48,948 nucleotides of DNA from an uncultured Bacteroidota bacterium (GTDB lineage: Bacteria > Bacteroidota > Bacteroidia > Flavobacteriales > Flavobacteriaceae), in contig CAIMMM010000125.1 in NCBI GenBank assembly GCA_903842575.1, positions 1-48,948 of the forward strand, given 5' to 3'. The notes under the pieces are model-generated. The model searched no databases. It worked only from the letters and a program-made list of their open reading frames with translations, and was not told the origin of the DNA. Position 1 is the first letter of the stretch, and every line of letters begins with the position of its first letter. Positions 27,177-37,800 of this stretch are shown here, piece after piece. The position numbers and the translations under genes are program-made.

Positions 27177-27206
27177 TATTTTAATTATTAACTATATATT
27201 TTTACA

Positions 27207-27812
27207 ATGAAATCGATTACAATTAAAGGATCAGAAAGAGAAAGCGTGGGCAAAGTTGCGACTAAAGCCTTACGTAATGCTGGAATGGTTCCTTGCGTTA
27301 TTTACGGAGGAAGTCAACCAGTTCATTTTGCAGCAGAAGAAAAAGCATTCAAAAGCTTGGTTTACACTCCAAACGCACATACTGTTGCGATTGAGTTAGG
27401 AAAAGATAGCTATAATGCCATTCTTCAAGACATTCAGTTTCATCCAATTTCAGATGGAATTTTACACATTGATTTTTTCCAATTGAGTGATGACAAAGAA
27501 ATCATCATGGAAGTTCCAGTAAATATTGTTGGAACATCTCCAGGAGTTTTGTTAGGTGGTGTTTTAAATCTTAATCAAAGAAGATTAAAAGTAAAAGCGT
27601 TGCCAAAAAACCTTCCTGATTTTGTGGAAGCTAACATCTCCGAATTGCAAATGGGAAATAAATTGTATGTAACAAAATTACCTACAAAGAATTTCAAATT
27701 AATGCACCCAGATAACACTGTTGTTTGTCAAGTTAAGATTTCTCGTGCCGCTATGAAAGCAGCTCAAGAAGCAGCAAAAGCAGAAAAAGGCGGAGCTAAA
27801 AAGAAAAAATAA
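27207..27812 (+). CDS. rplY: 50S ribosomal protein L25 (Ctc form)
   Basis: This is the 5S-rRNA-binding ribosomal protein L25 in its long general-stress (Ctc/TL5) form, 201 residues. The N-terminal L25 domain (about 1-90) contains [16 protein letters not shown] sequence (here [13 protein letters not shown]) and [20 protein letters not shown]. The C-terminal beta domain follows, with a lysine-rich tail ([11 protein letters not shown]). It lies downstream of prs and just before pth, a gene order found in many bacteria. Confidence 0.95.
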   Translation: MKSITIKGSERESVGKVATKALRNAGMVPCVIYGGSQPVHFAAEEKAFKSLVYTPNAHTVAIELGKDSYNAILQDIQFHPISDGILHIDFFQLSDDKEIIMEVPVNIVGTSPGVLLGGVLNLNQRRLKVKALPKNLPDFVEANISELQMGNKLYVTKLPTKNFKLMHPDNTVVCQVKISRAAMKAAQEAAKAEKGGAKKKK

Positions 27813-27835
27813 GCACATTCTTTTTTAAGAAGTTT

Positions 27836-27864
27836 AAAAGCATCAGTCTCAGGCTGGTGCTTTT
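27836..27864 (+). terminator. Terminator after rplY
   Basis: The stem GCATCAG/CTGGTGC (one G-T pair, 7-base loop) flanked by A4 and a long T run follows rplY by 23 bases. Confidence 0.85.
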
Positions 27865-27940
27865 TTTATTTTAATATCCCAAATGCTTTTTCAATTTAGT
27901 AATGTATTTGTACTGTTAGAAACTTTCGTATTTTTACAAA

Positions 27941-28612
27941 ATGAATTGGCTTAAAAACATCTTCAAACAAAAACCTGTAGCTGAAAAACAAGATGCTATG
28001 AAACCGGAGGTTCACGAACTCCAAAAAAACAATATAAAAACAGTGAGTAAAAAATTCTTAATCGTTGGCTTAGGCAATATTGGTGCAGAGTATGTCAATA
28101 CCCGACATAATATTGGTTTTAAAGTGCTGGACCATTTTGCCAAAAAAGAAAGTCTTTCTTTTGAAACTGCAAAATTGGGTGCCGTTACCGAATTTAAAAT
28201 AAAAGGACGAACGCTCATCCTTCTAAAACCCAATACCTATATGAACCTCAGCGGTAAAGCGGTGCATTATTGGATGGAAAAAGAAAATATTCCCAAAGAA
28301 AATCTCCTAGTTATCACCGATGATTTGAATTTGTCTTTTGGCACCATTAGAATAAAAGCCAAAGGAAGTGATGGCGGGCATAATGGCTTGAAAAACATAC
28401 AACTTTTATTAAACTCTGTTGACTATCCAAGGTTCCGTTTTGGCATTAGTGACGAATTTAAAAAAGGGAAACAAGTGGATTATGTTCTAAGTGATTGGGA
28501 CGATATAGAAAAAGCAAAACTCCCCGAACGACTTGACCTTGCTGTTGAAATCATACAATCCTTTGCCTTGGCGGGACTGGAGAACACCATGAATCTATAT
28601 AACGGAAAATAA
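27941..28612 (+). CDS. pth: Peptidyl-tRNA hydrolase with N-terminal extension
   Basis: This enzyme releases peptides from stalled peptidyl-tRNA. The catalytic domain starts at about residue 37 with KFLIVGLGNIGAEYVNTRHN, followed by LLKPNTYMNLSGKAV, DDLNLSFGTIRIK and GSDGGHNGLKNI. The His of NTRHNIGF and the Asp of the DDLNL segment are the expected active-site residues. From the first ATG the protein has 223 residues, with a lysine-rich extension of about 36 residues (MNWLKNIFKQKPVAEK) not found in the enterobacterial enzyme. Other starts are ATG 27998 and GTG 28043; the ATG at 27941 is kept because TATTTTTA, one base off a -7 box, lies only five bases upstream. Confidence 0.93.
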   Translation: MNWLKNIFKQKPVAEKQDAMKPEVHELQKNNIKTVSKKFLIVGLGNIGAEYVNTRHNIGFKVLDHFAKKESLSFETAKLGAVTEFKIKGRTLILLKPNTYMNLSGKAVHYWMEKENIPKENLLVITDDLNLSFGTIRIKAKGSDGGHNGLKNIQLLLNSVDYPRFRFGISDEFKKGKQVDYVLSDWDDIEKAKLPERLDLAVEIIQSFALAGLENTMNLYNGK

Positions 28613-28661
28613 AATTGGCGAACTTATTGTAAGCCCTAATAATAAATTTAAAGAGAGCACC

Positions 28662-29183
28662 ATGAAAAAGTTATTCCTTATTCCGTTAGCACTCGGATTA
28701 TCCTTTTGCCATTGCCAAAAAGCTGCGGTTGCGGCAACCCCAACTAAATCTTCTATTGAATCGGTTTGTCCAGAAAATGGAGTATGTACTATTCAAATCC
28801 AGAAAGGCAAAAGCATGGCAGTAAAAACAGATGAATTTGGTAGTATTTATTATACCACAGAAGATAACGCCAACAAATCCATCATCATATATGAATACAA
28901 ACGCAATGTTCCCGAAGGACTACAAGATGGGCAGCACATAGAGGAAATTGTCTTTGAAATAAACAATTCCGACACAACACTTTCCTTAAAGGATGAAAAT
29001 CTTCAAAACACAAAAATGCTTTTTGGCAGACATTGTTTTTGTAGAGGTCAAGCTGGGTATTTTAAAGTAACCGAAGGCAATCTAAATTTAGAAAAAAATA
29101 AAGGAATTATTAATGTTGATTTGGATTTTAAAGTCACTAAGGCCCCTCAATTGTATACTTCTGTAAAAGCAACGATAAAATAA
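28662..29183 (+). CDS. Small exported protein of unknown function
   Basis: I do not recognise this 173-residue protein. The N terminus (MKKLFLIPLALGLSFCHC) is a signal peptide; LSFC is a poor lipobox because of the Phe, so lipidation is uncertain. The mature part is predicted beta-rich and soluble, with four cysteines in two groups (VCPENGVC and HCFCRG) that could form disulfides. It begins 49 bases after pth, on the same strand, and ends at a strong terminator, so it is likely co-transcribed with pth. No function is offered. Confidence 0.75.
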   Translation: MKKLFLIPLALGLSFCHCQKAAVAATPTKSSIESVCPENGVCTIQIQKGKSMAVKTDEFGSIYYTTEDNANKSIIIYEYKRNVPEGLQDGQHIEEIVFEINNSDTTLSLKDENLQNTKMLFGRHCFCRGQAGYFKVTEGNLNLEKNKGIINVDLDFKVTKAPQLYTSVKATIK

Positions 29184-29216
29184 AAAATCCCGTTCAGCAA
29201 GCTGAACGGGATTTTT
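29183..29216. terminator. Bidirectional terminator between the pth unit and the metalloprotease gene
   Basis: A 16-bp inverted repeat (AAAAATCCCGTTCAGC and its complement) with a two-base spacer starts at the stop codon of the exported protein. A and T runs on both sides let it serve the converging minus-strand protease gene too. Confidence 0.92.
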
Positions 29217-29235
29217 AAAATTTAAAATTGTTGTT

Positions 29236-31926
29236 TTATTCAACCACAATTTTCTTCACTTCTTTTCTTTCTCCATCGGTAACCGTTAATAAATAAACAC
29301 CGGCTTGTGCATTATTTAAATGGATGTTTTGATTGAAAGTAGCACTGCTTGAAAATTCATTTTCAAAAATACTTCTTCCTCTCATATCATACACCAATAC
29401 CTTAACGCCGTTTGAAGAATTGGTGTTAAATTGAATATTAAAATTACCGTTATTTGGATTTGGATACACTGCAAAATTATCAAATCCTACATCGTGAGTA
29501 GATAGCGTTATTGTTTGTGTACATACTTCAATGGCCCAATTATTAATTGTTCCTGTATCCCCTGCGAAATTATCATAAACTCTAAATGTCCAATTCCCTT
29601 GTGGATTTTGTCCATTAAAAGCAGAAAGTGCTGCTCCTGGTGAAACAGTTTGAAGTAGCGTACTTGCACAATTAATTGCAGGTGATCCATCACTGAATTT
29701 TAAAAGTAGTGTTGCGCCAGTAGCACCACAACTTCTATTGAATAATTTTACAAAAGTAGTTGGATTTTGAGGACTGCTTATGTCTGTTTGAACATCTGAC
29801 AAATAAGTGTGAGTAAGACTCTGAGAAACATTTACATCAGAAATAGTACCTGTAATTGGCACATTCATAGTTCTAGTTGTATAGCTTCCAGGCGCTTGAT
29901 CTACAAACGCTAGAGGCGCGTTATCCGTGTAAGTATTACACGCGTTTACAACCGTATAACCAATGGCAAATGTTTTTGAATTCACTGCATAATAAATATT
30001 ATTGGTTGGTTCAATCAATATTCTACAAAACGGGAATGCAACACTAGGTACTGTAATTGCCTGTGTTCCGTCATTTGCAGTTGCAGCAGCAAGAACCGTT
30101 GGGAACGTCAATCCACCATCTGTTGATAATAAAATATTTACTGTGGTAGTTGCAGGAACTGCAGTTCCTCCAGCATTCCATGTTATGGTTTGTGAAGTTC
30201 CTTGTGTCCAAGTAATCCCATCAACATTTTGGGAAGTTACTGCAAAGGGAACACCACTAGCAAAAGTAAGTCCCATGTCAGCTTTTTGTGTTTGTCCACC
30301 GTTTGGTGTTCTGTTATCTCTAACGGTTAGTCTAAATGACATAGTCCTTGCAACCGTTGGAAGCATTTCCCATGTTGATGATAAATTTCCAATTAACACA
30401 TCCGAAAATTTTGGAAAATATCTTGTTAATGAAGTAGTTGGAGAAAAAGATCTAAAATTAGTACCTGTTGTAGAAGTTGCTGATGGAATTGGACTAGAAA
30501 CATACGTTCCATTGTTTTGTTCCCAGCAATAGGTTAATGCATCTCCATTGGCATCTGTAACCGCCGTAGATGTTAGTTTAAAAGCTGTTCCATTTGGAAT
30601 AGTATAATTTGTCAATGCTGGAATGAACGGTGTGAAATTTCCGTTATCAACTCCTGCAACACAGTTTCCTGCTCCGGTAATGTGGGCAAACATTTCTGCC
30701 AAACTCACCGCATGAAAATGGTCATCACTATGGGCTTGTACATCTTGTGGAGAACAAATTCCTGCATAAGCCATTATGGTAGTTCCACTTCCTGGCTCCA
30801 CTGCTGTAGTCGCACTTCTGTTACCCGCACAGTTTCCACCGTCTCCGGCAAAAGTATGGTTACCACCAAATTGGTGACCCATTTCGTGGGCTACGAAATC
30901 AATATCATAAGCATCTCCAACTGGCGCTGGCGAACCTGTAATTCCTCTTGCTTTTTGACCTGAAAAGCATACACATGGTCTTTGTGCCAATCCACCGCCA
31001 CCAGTACTTACTGTATGACCAATATCATAATTGGCATCACCAATATTAGCATCAATTACGGTTTGACTTTCGTTAATTAAACTATTTGCATTTGCATCAG
31101 TAAAAGCATCTGTTGTTATGAAAATAACCAAATCATTATTGGCTACCAATTGCATTTTTAACGACATATCTCTTTCATATACCCCATTGATTCTTACCAT
31201 AGAAACCACCATAGCAGCTAAAACCGCTGCTTTCTTTTGTGCTAAAGTTCCTGCGCCCATTCCAGCTGCAGTAACGTGATAAGCTGCATATTCAATTGTA
31301 CATGCCATTGCTAAACGATAAGTTCTGTACTTACCATCTGTTGCTCTACCGGCAAGATTTGGGTTGGTATTAGTTACGCCTTCCGCTTCTTCTACATTAC
31401 AAGCAAAAGTTCTTGAAGTAATAGAACGCAGGTCGGCTCTTTTGTATACCATATACTCATTTAAATCCTTGGTATAAGGATCAATAAAAAAGGTTCCTGT
31501 TTTACCTGACAAGGTCATCGTATGCAAACCAAATATAGTGGTGCTAATATGAATGGAAGCGGTAGGATCTTCAATACCTTGACCTTCATAGGTTTTGATA
31601 TCTTGATATCTTGCTGCCAAATCAGGGTGCATTACCGAAGATTCGTAAACTCTGTAATTTCCCATTGTCCCATCGGCAGAGGGGAATTGTACAATTACAT
31701 TGGATCTTCCAGAAAAAGTATCCTCTGAAGGAGCTTGTTGCAATTGCGATTTTAAAGCCGCAATATTAAGAGAATATACTTGAAATTCTGTTGGCATTGT
31801 AGCGCGTTCCAATTTTTCTTTATAGTCTACTCTTTCTGCAGAAGATTTGCTCCATATTTGAGCTTGTGAAAAACTATTTGCGGAAAATAAAATAGTTATC
31901 AACGATAATAGTAATGTTTTTTTCAT
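29236..31926 (-). CDS. Secreted reprolysin-type zinc metalloprotease with P domain and T9SS tail
   Basis: This 896-residue protein is an extracellular metalloprotease. It has a signal peptide (MKKTLLLSLITILFSANSFS), a pro-region, and a catalytic domain with the metzincin zinc site HEMGHQFGGNH (His347, Glu348, His351, His357) and a Met-turn in TTIMAYAGICSP. Ig-like beta domains lie between, and at about 660-805 a proprotein-convertase P-like domain (FRVYDNFAGDTGTINNWAIE). The last 75 residues are a type A T9SS sorting domain: YPNPNNGNFNIQF, VYDMRGRSIFENE, AGVYLLTV and the final KKIVVE. It would be exported by Sec and then by the type IX system, and released or anchored. Its promoter is a strong consensus match. 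Confidence 0.95.
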   Translation of the reverse strand: MKKTLLLSLITILFSANSFSQAQIWSKSSAERVDYKEKLERATMPTEFQVYSLNIAALKSQLQQAPSEDTFSGRSNVIVQFPSADGTMGNYRVYESSVMHPDLAARYQDIKTYEGQGIEDPTASIHISTTIFGLHTMTLSGKTGTFFIDPYTKDLNEYMVYKRADLRSITSRTFACNVEEAEGVTNTNPNLAGRATDGKYRTYRLAMACTIEYAAYHVTAAGMGAGTLAQKKAAVLAAMVVSMVRINGVYERDMSLKMQLVANNDLVIFITTDAFTDANANSLINESQTVIDANIGDANYDIGHTVSTGGGGLAQRPCVCFSGQKARGITGSPAPVGDAYDIDFVAHEMGHQFGGNHTFAGDGGNCAGNRSATTAVEPGSGTTIMAYAGICSPQDVQAHSDDHFHAVSLAEMFAHITGAGNCVAGVDNGNFTPFIPALTNYTIPNGTAFKLTSTAVTDANGDALTYCWEQNNGTYVSSPIPSATSTTGTNFRSFSPTTSLTRYFPKFSDVLIGNLSSTWEMLPTVARTMSFRLTVRDNRTPNGGQTQKADMGLTFASGVPFAVTSQNVDGITWTQGTSQTITWNAGGTAVPATTTVNILLSTDGGLTFPTVLAAATANDGTQAITVPSVAFPFCRILIEPTNNIYYAVNSKTFAIGYTVVNACNTYTDNAPLAFVDQAPGSYTTRTMNVPITGTISDVNVSQSLTHTYLSDVQTDISSPQNPTTFVKLFNRSCGATGATLLLKFSDGSPAINCASTLLQTVSPGAALSAFNGQNPQGNWTFRVYDNFAGDTGTINNWAIEVCTQTITLSTHDVGFDNFAVYPNPNNGNFNIQFNTNSSNGVKVLVYDMRGRSIFENEFSSSATFNQNIHLNNAQAGVYLLTVTDGERKEVKKIVVE

Positions 31927-31948
31927 GGTATCTTTATTTTATGACGCC

Positions 31949-31979
31949 CAAATATAAGTATCTTTCAATGATTTACAAA
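31949..31979 (-). promoter_or_regulatory. Promoter of the metalloprotease gene
   Basis: On the minus strand TTTG is followed by 19 bases and TATATTTG, with the -7 box 22 bases before the ATG. This is a full match to the Bacteroidota consensus. Confidence 0.85.
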
Positions 31980-32072
31980 TTGATAGCTGCTTTTTTTATA
32001 GAATATCCAATAATTTTTTCTACGCTTTTTATTTAGTGTGACAAAAATTATATTTATTAAATTCTAAAAACA

Positions 32073-32080
32073 TATTTTTG
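32073..32080 (+). promoter_or_regulatory. Bacteroidota -7 box for ribF
   Basis: TATTTTTG matches TAnnTTTG and ends 20 bases before the TTG start codon of ribF. No -33 TTG is seen at the normal distance. Confidence 0.55.
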
Positions 32081-32100
32081 CCCCATTAAAACTGTCGCCG

Positions 32101-33030
32101 TTGAAGATTTTTAATTCCATCCAATCCTTTCAATCTAAGAAAAAAACTGTTGTCACCATTGGTACTTTTGATGGTGTTCATATGGGGCATAAAAAAATCT
32201 TAGAACGCATTACACAAAGCGCTCTATTAATGGATTGCGAAAGTCTTGTCCTCACTTTTTTTCCGCATCCAAGAACAGTCCTTCAGGAAAATTCGGAAAT
32301 GAAACAGCTCAACACCATTGAAGAAAAATCGCTTTTATTTGCCAATGCCGGAATTGACAACTTAATCATTCACCCTTTTGATAAAGATTTTTCAAGATTA
32401 ACCGCCGAAGAATTTGTCAAAAAAGTATTGGTAGGCGCTTTCCATATTCAAAAAATCATTATTGGTCATGACCATCGTTTTGGCAAAAACAGAACCGCAA
32501 ACATTAATGACTTAATAGCGTTTGGCGAGATTTATAATTTCGAAGTAGAACAAATTTCTGCTCAAGAAATTAACGACGTTTCTATAAGTTCTACCAAAAT
32601 CAGAAACGCTTTATTAGAAGGCAATAGTACTTTAGCCAATGACTTTTTAGGTTATAATTATCCCATAACCGGAACCATAGCGAAAGGCAAACAACTGGGA
32701 CGAACTATCGGTTACCCAACGGCAAACATCCATATTGCTGAAGATTACAAACTCATTCCTAAAATTGGCGTTTATATTGTACAGAGTTATATTGATGACA
32801 AACTTGTTTTTGGGATGATGAACATTGGCTTTAATCCAACTGTGAATGGAACCGTTCAAACCATAGAAGTTCACTTCTTCGATTTTGACAAGGATATTTA
32901 CAATCAAAAAATTACCGTTGAAATCCTGCAAAGAATTCGTGCCGAACAAAAATTTGAATCCCTTGATGCTTTAAAAGTCCAATTGGCTTTGGATAAAGAA
33001 ACTTCTCTTGCATTTATTGCAAAATTGTAA
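32101..33030 (+). CDS. ribF: Bifunctional riboflavin kinase/FAD synthetase
   Basis: This enzyme turns riboflavin into FMN and then FAD. The N-terminal nucleotidyltransferase domain carries VVTIGTFDGVHMGHKKI (the HxGH-type site) and IIGHDHRFGKNR; the C-terminal kinase domain carries GRTIGYPTANI and MMNIGFNPTV. It has 309 residues, normal length. The start is a TTG: no in-frame ATG occurs before the GVHMGH motif, and the -7 box 20 bases upstream fits this start. FAD and FMN made here serve NuoF and other flavoproteins. Confidence 0.95.
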   Translation: MKIFNSIQSFQSKKKTVVTIGTFDGVHMGHKKILERITQSALLMDCESLVLTFFPHPRTVLQENSEMKQLNTIEEKSLLFANAGIDNLIIHPFDKDFSRLTAEEFVKKVLVGAFHIQKIIIGHDHRFGKNRTANINDLIAFGEIYNFEVEQISAQEINDVSISSTKIRNALLEGNSTLANDFLGYNYPITGTIAKGKQLGRTIGYPTANIHIAEDYKLIPKIGVYIVQSYIDDKLVFGMMNIGFNPTVNGTVQTIEVHFFDFDKDIYNQKITVEILQRIRAEQKFESLDALKVQLALDKETSLAFIAKL

Positions 33031-33116
33031 TCCTATAGGGCCTTGATCATTTTGCATTTAAAATACTAATTTTCTGTTTTTTCCGTTAATTTAAAAAACA
33101 CTTCGTGATTTTTTAT

Positions 33117-33124
33117 TAAATTTG
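33117..33124 (+). promoter_or_regulatory. Possible -7 box for the small membrane protein gene
   Basis: TAAATTTG matches TAnnTTTG and lies 41 bases before the ATG at 33166. No TTG is found at -33. Confidence 0.45.
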
Positions 33125-33165
33125 ATAGTGTTTTCTCTTTTTTTAATCTTAAAAAACTTATCGTC

Positions 33166-33606
33166 ATGAAACTACCAAAAGAACTCTTAAACGGAATTTT
33201 AATTGCTGTGGGGATTGCTCTTTTCTTTTTAGCTATGGAACTATTAGGGCTTTCAAAAAGTTATTATTTAAGAATATTAAATGTCCTCATTGTTTATTAT
33301 GGTGTGCATCGCACAATACAATCAAACATGACTGAAGAAAATTTAAGTTATGTAAACAATATAATTTCGGCAGGATTCACTGCTTTTATTGGAGTGTTTC
33401 TAAGTGTAATTGGATTGGTTGCCTTCATTTATATCAAAGGAGGAAACAGCTATATAAACGCCCTTTCCGAAGGCTTTTTATTTGGAGGCAAGCCAACTAT
33501 AAATGAATATTGCATTGGCCTTTTGTTTGAAGGTATTGCTTCGGCGGTGATTGTGGTTTTCATCGCTATGCAGTTTTGGAGAAGCAAAACAAAGCTAAAC
33601 GATTAA
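33166..33606 (+). CDS. Small integral membrane protein, unknown function
   Basis: This 146-residue protein has about four TM helices (roughly residues 8-26, 33-48, 64-90 and 112-138). The short motif around YYGVHRTIQSN, followed by a Gly-rich helix, recalls DUF4199-type membrane proteins of Bacteroidota, but the likeness is too weak to name the family. It lies between ribF and bioB on the same strand; bioB has its own promoter directly after it. No function is offered. Confidence 0.7.
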   Translation: MKLPKELLNGILIAVGIALFFLAMELLGLSKSYYLRILNVLIVYYGVHRTIQSNMTEENLSYVNNIISAGFTAFIGVFLSVIGLVAFIYIKGGNSYINALSEGFLFGGKPTINEYCIGLLFEGIASAVIVVFIAMQFWRSKTKLND

Positions 33607-33628
33607 ATTTAAATTCCCATTTTCCTTT

Positions 33629-33659
33629 TTGTTTCTTCGGGACAATTTAACTACTTTTG
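33629..33659 (+). promoter_or_regulatory. Promoter of bioB
   Basis: TTG at 33629-33631, a 20-base spacer and TACTTTTG at 33652-33659 form a good Bacteroidota promoter 21 bases before the bioB ATG. No operator-like palindrome overlaps it. Confidence 0.75.
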
Positions 33660-33680
33660 ACACACTAAAAAGCGACACAA

Positions 33681-34766
33681 ATGAGCGTTACGAAACACGA
33701 TTGGACCAAAGAAGAAATTATATCTATTTACAATAAACCTTTAATGGATTTGCTTTATGAAGCAGCCACCATCCACCGTAAACAACACAATCCAAATGTA
33801 GTTCAGGTTTCCACTTTACTCTCTATAAAAACAGGTGGGTGCCCCGAAGATTGTGGATACTGCCCTCAAGCCGCTCGTTATCATACCAATATTGAAGGCA
33901 ATGATTTGATGTCTGTAAGTCAAGTAAAAGCGCAGGCATTAGGTGCAAAATCAACGGGTTCATCCCGAGTTTGTATGGGTGCTGCTTGGCGCAATGTAAA
34001 AGACGGTCCTGAGTTTGATCAAGTTTTGGAAATGGTGCGCACCATCAACAAACTGGATATGGAAGTGTGTTGTACTTTGGGTATGATTACCGAAAATCAA
34101 GCAAAAAGATTGGCCGAAGCAGGTCTCTATGCCTACAATCACAATTTAGACACCTCGGAAGAATATTATAAAGAAGTTATTTCCACTCGTGGTTTTGAAG
34201 ACAGATTACAAACTATTGAAAACGTTCGTAAAACCAATATTACGGTTTGTAGTGGAGGAATAATTGGCATGGGGGAAAGTATAGAAGACAGAGCCGGAAT
34301 GCTCGTTGCTCTTTCTACTTTAAATCCGCAACCCGAATCCGTCCCTATAAATGCCCTTGTTGCTGTGGAAGGAACACCTATGGAAGATGAAAAACCAGTA
34401 GAAATTTGGGAAATGATTCGTATGGTAGCCACCACTAGAATAATAATGCCCGAAACCCAAGTACGCCTTTCGGCGGGAAGAACGAACATGAGTAGAGAAG
34501 GACAAGCGATGTGTTTCTTCGCAGGTGCCAATTCTATTTTTGCGGGCGACAAACTATTAACTACGCCAAACCCAGATGTGAATGAAGACATGAAAATGTT
34601 TGAAACATTGGGATTAGTAGCGCAAAAGCCATTTATAAAAATAATGCAACCTAAAACGGTTGAAGCAATAGATTCCGAATATCAAGCATTGGGAGAAAAA
34701 CCAAAATGGTCCCGTCCTGAACATAATATTGAACGTAATTTAGAAGCTTCTTCTAAAGGGAAATAA
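33681..34766 (+). CDS. bioB: Biotin synthase
   Basis: This radical-SAM enzyme inserts sulfur into dethiobiotin, the last step of biotin synthesis. The radical-SAM [4Fe-4S] motif is GGCPEDCGYCPQ (Cys54, Cys58, Cys61). The residues for the sacrificial [2Fe-2S] cluster are seen in SSRVCMGAAWR, MEVCCTLGM and ITVCSGGIIGMGE, with the arginine in QVRLSAGR. It has 361 residues, normal length. It stands apart from bioFDA, which lie 8 kb away on the other strand, and has its own promoter and terminator. Confidence 0.97.
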   Translation: MSVTKHDWTKEEIISIYNKPLMDLLYEAATIHRKQHNPNVVQVSTLLSIKTGGCPEDCGYCPQAARYHTNIEGNDLMSVSQVKAQALGAKSTGSSRVCMGAAWRNVKDGPEFDQVLEMVRTINKLDMEVCCTLGMITENQAKRLAEAGLYAYNHNLDTSEEYYKEVISTRGFEDRLQTIENVRKTNITVCSGGIIGMGESIEDRAGMLVALSTLNPQPESVPINALVAVEGTPMEDEKPVEIWEMIRMVATTRIIMPETQVRLSAGRTNMSREGQAMCFFAGANSIFAGDKLLTTPNPDVNEDMKMFETLGLVAQKPFIKIMQPKTVEAIDSEYQALGEKPKWSRPEHNIERNLEASSKGK

Positions 34767-34786
34767 TTGAAATTCAACTAAAAAAC

Positions 34787-34822
34787 AAACCCCCATCTAG
34801 TTTTAAAACTAAATGGGGGTTT
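34787..34822. terminator. Bidirectional terminator between bioB and the giant surface-protein gene
   Basis: A long stem centred on CCCCCAT/ATGGGGG, continued after one C-A mismatch by TAGTT/AACTA, has A and T runs at its outer ends. It lies between two convergent genes. Confidence 0.9.
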
Positions 34823-34844
34823 TATCATTATAACTGTTTAGAGG

Positions 34845-37800
34845 TTACTTAAGCAGTATTTTCTTAGTCACCACAAATCCATTCTCCAAAGTAATTTTAA
34901 CGATGAACGCTTGTTGGGTAAACACCACATTAGAAATCTCCAATTCTTTTAAATTTACTTGACTGTTATTATAAATAACTCGGCCAAGGATATCATAAAC
35001 AACAACACTATTCATGTTTTCAGCATAGGATTTAATGTCGATTTGATTGTGGCTTGTTGTGGACACAACAACGCTATTCGCAAGGGTGTCGAAATCAACT
35101 GTCCCTAATGCCGATGGATTAGTATAACGCAATACAAATCGAGTGTCAAATCTTCCTGATTCGGAAGTAAACACATAAGGTGCTTCTCTCAAATCGTGAA
35201 TAATATTCAATGCTGTATCTTCCAAATAAATGGATTGATTTGTTTCATGAAACAAGCCATCTGTGATTGCAACAGCAATAGTATACGTTGCAGAAGTAGG
35301 TATTTTAACCCCTAATGGTACGGTATCGCTAGAATCAAAAGGCAATGCTCTTCCTTGAATACTATATGATTTATTATCAATCAATGAATATAAATTTTGG
35401 GTGGCTCCTACAGTAATATTCGCATCAAACATTCTATCCATTGCCATTGTAGCACCTTCTATATAACCCACAAGAGTTCTCGTTGCAACGCCTGATTGGT
35501 CAATTAAGTCCAACCAAATTCTATCTTTTTCTATCTCTTGGGAAACGATAGTATTATGATTAGCTGCATTTCTATAAAAGTTACTGTTATCATAGTAAGC
35601 GCCTAAATTACTTCTCATAGCATTATTAAAAGTAACGGTTTGTGAAGCATCTGGCGCGCCATCATTCATTGTTACAAAGAACCCTTGTCCAGAGGCAACG
35701 TAACCACTAAAAGCACTTGGTCCGCTGCTTACTCCTGAAGAATTATAGGTAATATAATCTCCAGGCGCATAATTATAGGCATAAGTTCCATAATAAGGAC
35801 TAGTAGATATTGTAGGCAAACTGCCGTGTGTCCACAAGCGAATATTCCCTAAGATATTGGTATTAAGGGTTAAAAAATTAATAGCATTGATGGAACACGG
35901 ATACGGATTTCCAACCAAATTCATATTGTCGTTGTATTCAGAAATAGTCGTCCCGTTGGTTCCAGCATAGGGAGCGGCTGGGAATGAACCCAAAACAGTA
36001 GTAATGTCTCCTCTTGCTATACTTGGTTGTTTTATTCCATTAAATGGAGTTCCTATAAAAGTTGCAGTATAATCGGCTGCAGTAGTGTTGTTAAAAGTAT
36101 TTGGCGCTCTTATAATGTACCCTTTACCTGCAAGCATGCTATCGGCGGAGGCATTCTGCCAACTTCCTTCGCTATTATTACTATTGGCTATTGTTGGATT
36201 CCATTTCCATATCAAAGCAGAAGATGTACCTGGTGAAACAGCAGTTGTTGCAAAACTAGCTACTGGCGATGACCAATATACATAATCATTTAGTTTCACT
36301 GTTTCTGTTCTATTCACATTAATACTTCCTGTATTTACACCATTGTCGGCTATTTGAACCAAACTTCCGTCGTCTTGAACAATAACATTTCCTGTTGCGA
36401 CAACGGTTAAATCATTTTGGATGGCTACATAATTTCCGGATGCAATGGTCAATACATTGGGAGAATTTACATATACACTACAGGCTTCAAAACTTCCATT
36501 GCTAGTTGTGCTATAGTTGCCATTAATTACTGCGGCCTTATTAAAATTAGGTGCGCTGTTTGACCATATACTTCCGTCCCAAGTAGTACTTTGCCCTGCA
36601 CTTATCATAACCGCATTGGATGCTGAGTAACAAGTAGCTGTGTTCTCCCTAATTTGACAATAATATTGATACCCAATCAAACTTGAAATGTCCGAAATAG
36701 TTAAAGTAGCTGTAGTTGAACCGGTATAAAATCCAGCGTTCGTTAATGTAGTCCAAGTAGCAGTATTGGGCGCCACTCCATACCATTGATATGCTAATGG
36801 ATTACCTCCAGCAAAGCCTTCTGTTCCAGCTACGGTCAACGATGTACCTTTACATGTTGGGGTATAGGCCGGATGAACAGTGACCGTTGGTGGCGTACCA
36901 GCTAAAAAGTTAAAAGTCCCTATATTAGAATAATCATTGGTTGAGCAAGAACCAACTCCGGTTCCGCCCCAATCAATGATATCCCAATCCGAAGAAGAAA
37001 AGGTGCTGTTAGGTATGACTGCCGTATTTTTTCTTCTGAAATCAACCCCTCTGTCACCAATACCTAAAGCAGTTCCCCAATTGGAGTTCATGTAAGTTCC
37101 CCAATTGTCTATTTTTGTTGCACCATTGTATAATGCTATATTATCATTCCCAGAAGCCTCAAAATTAATTCCCGAAATTACCGAAACTAACTGTGCTGAT
37201 GAACCATCCCCTCCGGTAACCGTACAAGTAAACCCGCTTGTTACAGTACTCACCGTATAGGTAGCGCCATTGGCAATTGTGCCCGATAAAGCTACTGTTC
37301 CATAACTCGCGGCAGCACCATTGGCAAAAAACTGCAAGGAATAGGTACCAAGATTCACAGATGCTCCCGTGCCGTTATAAATTTCAACATACGTTAAACC
37401 ACCATAAGAAGCATCGGTAACCTCGCTCATAAATAACTCCGTAGGATTTGTACCCCCTTGGCAGCTGGTCGCTAAATTTTTGTCGACTGTGAACGAATTA
37501 GAAGCCTGGCATCCCAATGAGTTGGTAGTTGTCAACGTTCCTAAACCGTTTGGCGCAGTAGCGGGCACTATCGCTTTGATGTGGGTAGCGTCTATATAGG
37601 TTACCGAGGTAGCCGCTGTTCCCAAAAAGGTAACGGCAGCTCCGGTTAAATTATTAGCCGTGGCAGTAATCGTGACTTCGGTACCAACAGCTCCCGAGGT
37701 AGGCGTTATGGTATTTGTGGTAGTAGCGCAAACGCCATCACCAGTAAAATTAATAACATATGGATTTTCACTTCCCGATGCGTCATTGTTAACAATAGAA

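Noticed and set aside
35640..35665. A second GGCGCGCC inside the T9SS coding region as a partner of the leader palindrome
   Set aside because: It lacks the flanking T6/A6 arms and is explained by the coding sequence.
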